From Hydrogenophaga sp. (GTDB lineage Bacteria > Pseudomonadota > Gammaproteobacteria > Burkholderiales > Burkholderiaceae_C): DNA of 64,000 nucleotides. The stretch is from the NCBI GenBank assembly GCA_011391595.1, contig JAABQG010000010.1, positions 1 to 64,000 of the forward strand, given 5' to 3'. This document shows, in pieces, positions 28,944-39,824 of the stretch (the first letter of the stretch is position 1; every line of letters starts with the position of its first letter). The notes under the pieces are model-generated. The model was not told the DNA's origin. It saw nothing but the letters and a program-made list of their open reading frames with translations, and did no database searches. The position numbers and the translations under genes were made by a program.

Positions 28944-31277
28944 ATGGTCAAGCGTGCGGTTCAGGATGTTTCGGGCAGCTCCGTCTTGCCTTCGCCGGGG
29001 CTTGCCGACGCGCCCGTGCTTGACTTGATGTGCTCGCATTTTGTCCTCACGCTGGCGGCCAAGCAGGGTCCGAAGTTCAACGTGCGTCGCGACCTCAACG
29101 GCCTGCTCTCCCTGGCGGGACGACACCTGGTCTGGCCCGCACCCGTGCTGGAACGTCTGCGCGAGTTTCTGGCGCGTCGCTGCAAGGACAACGAGTTCTG
29201 GCGCCGGCACGAAGCGCTGTCCCCGCGCGGTTTTCTGGACCGGCACGGCGCCTGGCGCGGTCCCTATGAGGAGGGCACGCTGTTTTTCTACCTCGATGAG
29301 TACGCCAAGGATGCGCCCAAGGACCTGTTGGCGGTGCTGACGGCCACAGGCGCCTGGCTTAACCACGCCCTGAAGAAACAGTCCACGCTGGTGGAGAAGA
29401 ATATCAATGCGCTTTCGGGCCTGTTGCAGCTCAACAAGGCCGAGCGCGCCTTGCTGCTCTACGGCACGCTGGCGCGCTACCAGCGCGACCTGCGCAGCAT
29501 GCTGGTGGAGTTCAAGGTCAGCAACGCGCCCGAGGCCTACGCGGCGATCGCCGAGGTGGCCGGGGTCAGCGCTGCCGACGTCGGAGAAGCATTGCGCGCA
29601 GGTTCACGGCTGGAGCGCATCGGCCTGGTGGAAAACCTGATTTCCGAGCACAACATCACCGACCTGGCCGATCTGATGAAAGTCAGCGAAAAGTTGCCGC
29701 CGGTGCTGATGCGAGAGTACCGCGACACCTCCGAACTCATGGCGGTATTCACCCGCCCCGCCACGCACAGCGAGCTGGCGCCGGCCGATTTCAGCTTCAT
29801 TGCCGAGGACGTTGCCGTGCTCGTGACGCTGTTGCGCCGCGCGATCCAGAGCAAGGCTTGCGGCGTCAATGTGCTGCTTTACGGCCCGCCCGGCACGGGC
29901 AAGACCGAACTGGCCCGCGTTGTGGCCCAGGCCGCGGGAGTGAACCTGTTCGAAGTGGAGTACGCCGACCGCGATGGCAACAGCCTGAGCGGGCGCGACC
30001 GCTACCGCTCGTTGCAGATCGGCCAGGTGTTCCTCAAGGGCGCGCAACACGCCGCCTTGCTTTTCGACGAAGTGGAGGATGTATTTCCGCCGATCAGTGT
30101 CGATGCGGCGAGCCTGATGGCGCGGCATGAACAGGCGCTGTCGGCCCCCGTCAGCCAGTCGGTCAACGGCAAGGCCTGGGTCAACCAGATCCTCGAATCG
30201 AATCCGGTGCCCACGATCTGGGTGACCAACCGGATCGAGCAGATTGACCCGGCCTTCCGACGGCGTTTTGCCTACCACCTGGAGCTGAAAAGCCCGCCGC
30301 CGGGCGCCCGCGAGCAGCTGTTGCGCAAGAGCCTGGAAGGCGTGGCCGTGAGCGAGGCTTTTGTCGCCCGGCTTGCCGAGCGCAAGGGCCTGACACCGGC
30401 GCAGATCCGCACGGCGGTGCGCTTTGCGGGGCTGGCCCACGAGGAAGGGAAGGCCGTAGACAGGGTTCCGGCTTTCGAGGCGCTGATCGAACGCCAGCTG
30501 AAAAACGCCGACGCTGCCCTGGGCAACAAGCTGGCCGGTGCCAAGGGTCGCAGAGCCGTCACGACGTACGACCTGGGCATGCTCAACGTCGAAACCCGGT
30601 TCGAGATTCCGCGCATCATCGAGGCGCTCAAGGCGCGTGGCCACGGCACGCTGTGCTTCTACGGCGCGCCCGGCACGGGCAAGACTGCCTTGGGCGAACA
30701 CATCGCACAGGCCCTGGCCCGTCCCCTGATCGTCAAGCAGGCGAGTGACCTGATGAGCAAGTACGTGGGGGAGACCGAGCAGGCCATGGCGGCCATGTTC
30801 CGCGAAGCTGAAAGCGAGAAGGCCGTGCTGCTTCTCGACGAGGCCGACAGTTTCCTGCAGGACCGGCGCGGCGCCCAGCGCACCTACGAGGTGACCGAGG
30901 TCAACGAGATGCTGCAGGGCATGGAGCGCTTCGCCGGCATCTTCATCTGCACCACCAACCTGTTCGATCGCATTGACCAGGCTGCGCTGCGGCGCTTTAC
31001 CTTCAAGATCCAGTTCAAGGCGCTGACGGCGCTCCAGCGCGAGGCCATGTTCGTGACCGAGGCGCTGGGCGGCGATGCGTCATGCCTGAGCACGCAAGCC
31101 CGGGCCCGGCTGGCGAAGCTGGAGCAGCTTTGCCCCGGTGATTTCGCTGCGGTCAAGCGTCAGACCGACATTCTGGCCACCGTTTTCAGCGCTGACGAGT
31201 TCCTTGAGCAGCTCGAAGCCGAGCACCGCATCAAGCCGGAGGTGCGGGAGGGGCGGGGGATGGGATTCCTGCAGTGA
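28944..31277 (+). CDS. tandem-AAA ATPase of unknown function
   Basis: A 777-residue soluble protein with an N-terminal helical region (about 1-285) and two complete AAA modules. Module 1 has Walker A GPPGTGKT at residues 314-321, Walker B LLFDEVED (about 370-377), and an arginine-rich VTNRIEQIDPAFRRRF sensor end. Module 2 has GAPGTGKT at 574-581, LLLDEADS (about 628-635) and TTNLFDRIDQAALRRF. The layout is Cdc48/ClpB-like but the N-terminal region is unlike both. GGAGG precedes ATG 28944. It is monocistronic, divergent from ilvA and convergent with recQ. Function unknown; remodelling of a protein complex is the general guess. Confidence 0.88.
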   Translation: MVKRAVQDVSGSSVLPSPGLADAPVLDLMCSHFVLTLAAKQGPKFNVRRDLNGLLSLAGRHLVWPAPVLERLREFLARRCKDNEFWRRHEALSPRGFLDRHGAWRGPYEEGTLFFYLDEYAKDAPKDLLAVLTATGAWLNHALKKQSTLVEKNINALSGLLQLNKAERALLLYGTLARYQRDLRSMLVEFKVSNAPEAYAAIAEVAGVSAADVGEALRAGSRLERIGLVENLISEHNITDLADLMKVSEKLPPVLMREYRDTSELMAVFTRPATHSELAPADFSFIAEDVAVLVTLLRRAIQSKACGVNVLLYGPPGTGKTELARVVAQAAGVNLFEVEYADRDGNSLSGRDRYRSLQIGQVFLKGAQHAALLFDEVEDVFPPISVDAASLMARHEQALSAPVSQSVNGKAWVNQILESNPVPTIWVTNRIEQIDPAFRRRFAYHLELKSPPPGAREQLLRKSLEGVAVSEAFVARLAERKGLTPAQIRTAVRFAGLAHEEGKAVDRVPAFEALIERQLKNADAALGNKLAGAKGRRAVTTYDLGMLNVETRFEIPRIIEALKARGHGTLCFYGAPGTGKTALGEHIAQALARPLIVKQASDLMSKYVGETEQAMAAMFREAESEKAVLLLDEADSFLQDRRGAQRTYEVTEVNEMLQGMERFAGIFICTTNLFDRIDQAALRRFTFKIQFKALTALQREAMFVTEALGGDASCLSTQARARLAKLEQLCPGDFAAVKRQTDILATVFSADEFLEQLEAEHRIKPEVREGRGMGFLQ

Positions 31278-31278
31278 A

Positions 31279-31326
31279 AAAGGGAGCCCTCCAGCGTGAA
31301 TGGGTCGTTGTTTGCTATTTAGTTTG
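31279..31326 (-). repeat. dispersed GCTA-type repeat supplying the recQ stop codon
   Basis: On the minus strand it reads ...AAACTAAATAGCAAACAACG followed by ACCCATTCACGCTGGAGGGC. It sits between the convergent AAA and recQ genes. The TAA that ends recQ is inside the element. Confidence 0.6.
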
Positions 31327-33298
31327 AGTCGACACCCGCGCACACCCGCAACACTGCCGCCGCATAGGCCTCCAGCTTCTTCGCACCCATGCCGCTGATG
31401 CCGCCCAGGTCTTCGAGCGTGCGCGGGCAGCGCTCGGCCACTGCCGCCAGCGTGGCGTCGTGGAAGATCACGTAGGCGGGCAGGTTGTGCTCGCGGGCCA
31501 CTTCGGCGCGCCAGGCCTTGAGCGCGGCAAAGCGGGCCAGGCCGGCCGCGTTGAGTGCGGCGGCGGCGGGCGGGGTGGCGCGGCCACCCGGCTTGTCGCG
31601 CCTGGGCTTGCGCTCGGTGGGCGTGGACACCGACTCGCGCAGGTTCACCGGCAGCTCGCCCTTGAGCACGGCGCGCGACAGATCGGTCAGCTTCAGTGTG
31701 TTGAAGGCCTGTGCATCCACCGCCAGCGCGCCCATGGCGATCAACTGGCGCAGCACGCCGCGCAGCTGCAGCTCGCTGAAGGCAGCGCCGATACCGAAGG
31801 TGCTCAGGCCCTCGTGGCCGAACTGCGCCACTTTCTCGGTCGCCTTGCCGCGCAGGATGTCCATGATGTGGCCGGCGCCGAAACTGATGCCGCTGGCCTG
31901 CTGCACGCGGTAGATGGTGCTGAGCAGCTTGCGCGCGGCGTCGGTGCCGTCCCACACCGCCGGCGGATTCAGACAGTTATCGCAATTCCCACAGAAATAG
32001 CGCGCCCCCACGCTCGGCACTGACGTGTCCTCGCTGCCTCCCCAGGGGGCCGCGCCTTGCTTGGGGCGGCCCGGCGCTGCGGCGTAGGCCTCACCAAAAT
32101 AAGCCAGCAGCCGTACCCGGCGGCAGTCGCTGCCTTCGGCCAGGGTCAGCAGCGCATCGAGCTTGCCGCGCATCACCTGCCTGAATTCCTCGTGCGCAGG
32201 ACTCTCGTCGATCATGCGGCGCTGGTTGACCATGTCCTGCAGCCCGTAGGCCATCCAGGCGTCGGCCGGCAGCCCGTCGCGCCCGGCGCGGCCAGTCTCC
32301 TGGTAGTAGCCTTCGATGTTCTTGGGCATGTCCAGGTGCGCCACGAAGCGCACGTCAGGCTTGTCGATGCCCATGCCGAAGGCGATCGTCGCGACCATCA
32401 CGATGCCGTCCTCGCGCAGGAAGCGGTTCTGGTTTGTCTGGCGCACCGCGTTGTCCAGCCCGGCGTGGTAGGCCAGCGCGGTGATGCCGTGGCCGCACAG
32501 CGTCTCGGCGATGTCCTCCACCTTCTTGCGCGACTGGCAATAGACGATGCCGGCGTCCCCCGGGTGCTCCCGGGTGATGAAGCGCAGCAGTTGCTGCGTG
32601 GCGTCCTTCTTCTCGACGATGGTGTAACGGATGTTCGGCCGGTCGAAACTGCTGACGAACTGTCGTGCATCCTCGAGCTGCAGCCGTTCCACGATGTCAG
32701 CGCGGGTCAGCGCGTCGGCGGTGGCGGTCAGCGCGATGCGCGGCACGCCGGCGTAGCGCTCGTGCAACACGGTCAGCGCGCGGTACTCGGGGCGGAAGTC
32801 GTGGCCCCACTGGCTGACGCAATGCGCCTCGTCGATGGCGAACAGGCTCAAGGCGCGCTGCGCGTGCAATTCGTCGAGCAGGCCGAGGAAGCGCGGCGTG
32901 TTCAGCCGCTCGGGCGCGACGTAGAGCAGCGTGATGGCGCCGGTCTGCAGCCGGAACTCGACGTCCTGGGTCGCGTCCCAGTCGAGCGTGGAGTTGAGAA
33001 AGGCCGCCTCGACCCCGGCCTCGTGCAGGGCGCCGACCTGGTCGTGCATCAGCGCGATCAGCGGCGAGACCACGATCGCCACGCCGTGGCCCGCCTGCTG
33101 GCGCGCGATCGCGGGGATCTGGTAGCACAGGCTTTTGCCGCCGCCCGTGGGCATGAGCACCAGCGCGTCGCCGCCGTTGACAACGTGGTCAACGATCCCG
33201 GCCTGCGGTCCGCGGAAGGACTCGTAGCCAAAAACCTCGCGCAGGATGGACTGGGGTGTCAAATGAATTGCTACAGAAAAAATAGCTATTGATGACAA
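31319..33298 (-). CDS. recQ: ATP-dependent DNA helicase RecQ
   Basis: A 3'-5' superfamily 2 helicase of recombination and repair. Walker A is MPTGGGKSLCYQIPA, the DEAH box is AIDEAHCVSQWGHDFRPEY, with RQTNQNRFLREDG...GMGIDKPDVRFVAH and the Q/R motif GYYQETGRAGRDG. The RecQ-Ct zinc site is CRRVRLLAYFGE...CGNCDNC, and a C-terminal HRDC domain is present. Two features are odd. About 26 residues (YAAAPGRPKQGAAPWGG...) inserted between the first zinc Cys and CGNC are encoded by a palindromic repeat (32001-32079). No ATG is available: the frame starts from TTG 33298 or TTG 33262 (LTPQSILREVFGYE), and the former lies inside another repeat copy. Confidence 0.93.
   Translation of the reverse strand: MSSIAIFSVAIHLTPQSILREVFGYESFRGPQAGIVDHVVNGGDALVLMPTGGGKSLCYQIPAIARQQAGHGVAIVVSPLIALMHDQVGALHEAGVEAAFLNSTLDWDATQDVEFRLQTGAITLLYVAPERLNTPRFLGLLDELHAQRALSLFAIDEAHCVSQWGHDFRPEYRALTVLHERYAGVPRIALTATADALTRADIVERLQLEDARQFVSSFDRPNIRYTIVEKKDATQQLLRFITREHPGDAGIVYCQSRKKVEDIAETLCGHGITALAYHAGLDNAVRQTNQNRFLREDGIVMVATIAFGMGIDKPDVRFVAHLDMPKNIEGYYQETGRAGRDGLPADAWMAYGLQDMVNQRRMIDESPAHEEFRQVMRGKLDALLTLAEGSDCRRVRLLAYFGEAYAAAPGRPKQGAAPWGGSEDTSVPSVGARYFCGNCDNCLNPPAVWDGTDAARKLLSTIYRVQQASGISFGAGHIMDILRGKATEKVAQFGHEGLSTFGIGAAFSELQLRGVLRQLIAMGALAVDAQAFNTLKLTDLSRAVLKGELPVNLRESVSTPTERKPRRDKPGGRATPPAAAALNAAGLARFAALKAWRAEVAREHNLPAYVIFHDATLAAVAERCPRTLEDLGGISGMGAKKLEAYAAAVLRVCAGVDSN
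32001..32079. repeat. palindromic repeat embedded in recQ
   Basis: A GC-rich palindromic stretch containing CGCCCCCACGCTCGGCACTG and CCCCAGGGGGCCGCGCC, then TTGCTTGGGGCGGCCCGGCG. It resembles intergenic repeats I recall from Comamonadaceae genomes. It is in frame and lengthens the zinc-binding region of RecQ by about 26 residues. Confidence 0.6.
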
Positions 33299-33312
33299 GC
33301 TGACGCTGGAAA
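33267..33312 (+). repeat. dispersed GCTA-type repeat over the recQ 5' end
   Basis: Reads TTGCTACAGAAAAAATAGCT then GACAAGCTGACGCTGGAAAA, a good copy of the element. It covers the first in-frame TTG of recQ, and the peptide SSIAIFSVAIH would be repeat-encoded if that start is used. Confidence 0.6.
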
Positions 33313-33378
33313 ATGGCTACTTTGATTGAAAAAATGGCCGGTCTGGCACCCTCCGGGCCGCGGCACGGCTTCAAGGCG

Positions 33379-33771
33379 CTACATCTGCTCCCAGGGCAAT
33401 CCGCAATGGCGCCAGCCATTCTCGGTGGAGCGGTGCTGGTGGTCGTCCAGGTCGCCCTCGAAGCCGTCGAGCACGTTGACCACATCCGTGAAGCCCGCAG
33501 CTTCCAGTGCGATGCCGGCGTCCACGGTGCGCTGGCCGGTGCGGCAGATAAGGATGACCGTGCGGGCCGTGCCGCCAGCCTCGCGCTCGATGGCGGCCAC
33601 GAACCGCGGGATGTCCGGGGTGAGCACGGGGTATTCGTACCATGGGATGTTGACCACGCCGGGTGGGCGCCCGACGTACATCGATTCGATTTCCATGCGC
33701 ACGTCGACAAAAAGGGCGTCGGGTTGCTGCTGGATCAGGGCCCAGGTTTCCCCGGGAAGGAGATTTCTCAT
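33379..33771 (-). CDS. rhodanese-domain protein
   Basis: A 130-residue single rhodanese domain. It has the N-terminal [25 protein letters not shown] segment and the active-site loop CRTGQRT (Cys near residue 95) that carries the persulfide, and ends [14 protein letters not shown]. It is probably a cytoplasmic sulfurtransferase. No ribosome-binding site is evident before ATG 33771. It diverges from the first methionine synthase gene. Confidence 0.9.
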   Translation of the reverse strand: MRNLLPGETWALIQQQPDALFVDVRMEIESMYVGRPPGVVNIPWYEYPVLTPDIPRFVAAIEREAGGTARTVILICRTGQRTVDAGIALEAAGFTDVVNVLDGFEGDLDDHQHRSTENGWRHCGLPWEQM

Positions 33772-33814
33772 GCCACTATTGTCGGGGCAAAGGCCGGGCC
33801 GGATGGCCCTGCGC

Positions 33815-33840
33815 CGGGCAGGCGCGGCCCGGCCTGCCCG
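33815..33840. repeat. inverted repeat between the rhodanese and metH genes
   Basis: Perfect 9-bp arms CGGGCAGGC / GCCTGCCCG with an 8-nt GC-rich loop, directly followed by GATAAT (33840-33845) and then ATG 33855. It may be an operator or a structure in the divergent promoter region. Confidence 0.45.
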
Positions 33841-33854
33841 ATAATCGGGCCCCT

Positions 33855-34913
<1,059 letters not shown>

Positions 34914-34943
34914 AGGTTGCAAAACCGGCGAAGGCTTGTCCGG

Positions 34944-34949
34944 TAAAAT
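34944..34949 (+). promoter_or_regulatory. -10-like element before the SAH riboswitch
   Basis: TAAAAT lies 14 bp before the riboswitch aptamer. The upstream -35 is weak at normal spacing (a TTGCAA lies 21 bp away). If active, it gives the second metH gene its own riboswitch-led transcript. Confidence 0.4.
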
Positions 34950-34962
34950 CCGGCGCTTCCAA

Positions 34963-35041
34963 GGAGCGTTGCAGCAGGAGTCCCGAACGGACGCCTGTCA
35001 GGCTTGGACCCTGCCTGGCGGGATGCAACGACGCTCACCTG
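34963..35041 (+). promoter_or_regulatory. S-adenosylhomocysteine (SAH) riboswitch
   Basis: The aptamer matches the SAH riboswitch pattern: GGAGCGTTGCA at the 5' side, a central GCCTGTCAGGCTTGGACC segment and the closing ATGCAACGACGCTCACC. Helix P1 forms from GAGCG (34964-34968) with CGCTC (35032-35036) and TTGCA (34969-34973) with TGCAA (35024-35028). SAH riboswitches, known in beta- and gammaproteobacteria before metH and ahcY, switch genes on when SAH accumulates. Here it precedes only the second metH gene. Confidence 0.9.
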
Positions 35042-35062
35042 CTTGGCATTTTTTCAGGTGAG
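35034..35062 (+). promoter_or_regulatory. ribosome-binding-site sequestering helix of the SAH riboswitch
   Basis: CTCACCTG (35034-35041), the 3' side of P1 and its tail, is exactly complementary to CAGGTGAG (35055-35062), which contains the AGGTGA ribosome-binding site 5 bases before ATG 35067. Without SAH this hairpin would hide the site; SAH binding pulls CTCACC into P1 and frees it. Confidence 0.75.
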
Positions 35063-35066
35063 TTGC

Positions 35067-37862
<2,796 letters not shown>

Positions 37863-37947
37863 ACTCCCGGGAATTAATGCGCAGTCTGTCGCTTTTTCTG
37901 GCGACGATCCGGCACGACACCGGCGGCAGGCCGTCGAAAATGGCGCC

Positions 37948-39699
37948 ATGACATGGGTGGGCCTTTTTTTCATTGCTTGTTGCCGGCGCGGTGCCTCACG
38001 CGCCGTGCTGTTGGCCTGCGTGGGCCTGCTCATGGCAACGGCGAGCGCCCGCGCCGAACTCCTGCAGCCGGTCGTCAGCCTGTCAGAAGCGACACCCGTC
38101 GTTTCGCTGGCCGGTCGGAGCCAGTTCATGATCGACCGTGGCGGGCGGCTGAGCGCGTCCGACATCGAGTCCCGCCAGGCCGCGTTGCCTTTTGCGGTAC
38201 GGCCTGCGGGCCATCAGGTTCTCCTGGCCGGTCGTGACGCGCTCTGGATCCGGTTTTCCGCGAGGGGGTCCTCGCTGGAAAATCACTGGTTGCTGGAAGT
38301 GGACCTTCCCGGCGTGGACAGCGTGGCCCTTTTCTACCGCGATGCGGCCGGGCAGTGGGTCGAGCAACAAGCAGGGGACAGCCTGCCCCAGAGTGCCTGG
38401 CCCCAACGCGGTCTGCAGCCCCTGCTGGCGTTGAGCTCGGAGACGGGTCGTGATGTGGCCTATTTTTTGCGCATCCAGCATGATCGTGTCCCGTTCTCCG
38501 GCGGGCTGTCCATCAAGACGCAGACCTTCGCCTCGCAGCAGGCGCAGCGAACGCAGTTCATGCTCGGCGCCTATTTCGGTCTGGCCGCGCTGGCGATCTT
38601 CGTGGCGCTGGCCAATGCCCTGGTGTACCGTGATCGCGGCTTCGGCACTTATGTCGTCTACATCGCCGCAATGGTGCTGGCGCAGGCCGGGATCACAGGC
38701 GTCGGAGGCATGCTGTTCTGGCCCGACCACCCGGGCCTGAACAATCCCATGACGTTCTTCATGCCGGTCTTCGCGGGCGCCGCGGGCGTGTGGTTCGTGC
38801 GCACCGTCGTGACACCGCGGCAATTTTCTGTGTTGCTGGACCGTGCGACGATGGGCTTCATCCTCGCGCTGCTGGCGGTCGCGGGGTATGACGTGGTGGT
38901 GCCCAGCGTGGCCGGTTTTGATCTGAGCATGAATCTGATGGCCCTTTCCATGGCGCTCGTGATGCTTTTGCTGGTGCTGGCCACTGCCCGTGGCGACCGC
39001 CCTACGCGATGGATTGCGGCCGGCTTCGGCCTGCTCGTCCTCGGCGGCACGTTTCCCCTGGCGCGAAATCTCGGGCTGATGTCGTCGGGTTTTCTTTCCG
39101 AGTACGGCCTGATGCTGGGTTCCAGCCTGGAGATACCGCTGTTGTTCTACGGGCTGAGCCGTCGCCTGAACGAGCAGACGGAGTCGCGCGCGCGGGCCCG
39201 GGCCCTGGCGGTGACCGACCCGCTGACCGGGCTGGCGTCACGTCGCAAGCTGCTGACCCAGCTGCAGATGTCTCTGGCACGGGCCCGTTCGGGCAGGCCC
39301 TTTGCAATGATGGTGCTTGAACTCGCCAACCATGCCAGCCTGGCGCGAGAACACGGCTCCGAATGTGCTGAGCGAGCATTGGTGCTTGCCGCAGCAAGCC
39401 TCAAGCGAGTGGTTCGCGAGATCGATACCGTTGCACGGGTGGGCGACCAGCAGTTTGCTGTATTGATGGAAGGCCCCTGTTCACTGGATGAAGCCAATGC
39501 CATGGCGACTCACGCCGTGGCCCAGGGGCTGCGCGAAACCAGTGACCTGCCCGAAGGTGCAACGCTGCGCTTTCACGTGGCGTTGTGTGTCTTGCCGCTG
39601 ATGGGTCTCGATGCAGCGGCGACGCTGCAGACACTTTTGCAGGAAGTTGAACTGATTGCGCCCAATGCCCGCAAGACGATCCGGCTGGTCAAGGGCTGA
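37948..39699 (+). CDS. 7TM-DISM membrane protein with degenerate GGDEF domain
   Basis: A 583-residue protein: signal peptide (about 1-33), an extracellular beta-rich 7TMR-DISMED2-type domain (to about residue 195), seven transmembrane helices (about 205-400) and a C-terminal GGDEF-family domain that starts VTDPLTGLASRRKLL. The catalytic signature is altered: residues 498-503 read VGDQQF where active enzymes have GGDEF/GGEEF, so it probably does not make cyclic-di-GMP. ATG 37948 is chosen because the frame to the left overlaps metH. It is 85 bp downstream of the metH stop, with no terminator seen between them. Confidence 0.88.
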   Translation: MTWVGLFFIACCRRGASRAVLLACVGLLMATASARAELLQPVVSLSEATPVVSLAGRSQFMIDRGGRLSASDIESRQAALPFAVRPAGHQVLLAGRDALWIRFSARGSSLENHWLLEVDLPGVDSVALFYRDAAGQWVEQQAGDSLPQSAWPQRGLQPLLALSSETGRDVAYFLRIQHDRVPFSGGLSIKTQTFASQQAQRTQFMLGAYFGLAALAIFVALANALVYRDRGFGTYVVYIAAMVLAQAGITGVGGMLFWPDHPGLNNPMTFFMPVFAGAAGVWFVRTVVTPRQFSVLLDRATMGFILALLAVAGYDVVVPSVAGFDLSMNLMALSMALVMLLLVLATARGDRPTRWIAAGFGLLVLGGTFPLARNLGLMSSGFLSEYGLMLGSSLEIPLLFYGLSRRLNEQTESRARARALAVTDPLTGLASRRKLLTQLQMSLARARSGRPFAMMVLELANHASLAREHGSECAERALVLAAASLKRVVREIDTVARVGDQQFAVLMEGPCSLDEANAMATHAVAQGLRETSDLPEGATLRFHVALCVLPLMGLDAAATLQTLLQEVELIAPNARKTIRLVKG

Positions 39700-39732
39700 T
39701 CCATCGACCCGATCTGCGCCGGGGGCCAAAAA

Positions 39733-39812
39733 GGTGATTTCTGGCGGATTTTGAAGAAAAGCCCCGCTATTCCAGCGCCAATGGGCTATGAGCAGCTATT
39801 TTTCAGGAGTTT
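39733..39812 (-). repeat. dispersed GCTA-type repeat between convergent genes
   Basis: On the minus strand: CTGAAAAATAGCTGCTCATA, then CCATTGGCGCTGGAATAGCG and GGGGCTTTTCTTC. It is placed past the stops of both the GGDEF-like gene and comM. Confidence 0.6.
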
Positions 39813-39824
39813 TCGCGCCCGAGC

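Noticed and set aside
33663-33854. Upstream in-frame extension of metH part 1
   Set aside because: It overlaps the divergent rhodanese gene; ATG 33855 gives the normal start of the homocysteine module.
38375-38392. Second GGGGACAG palindrome (GGGGACAGCCTGCCCC)
   Set aside because: The arms do not match beyond a few bases; it is normal coding sequence.
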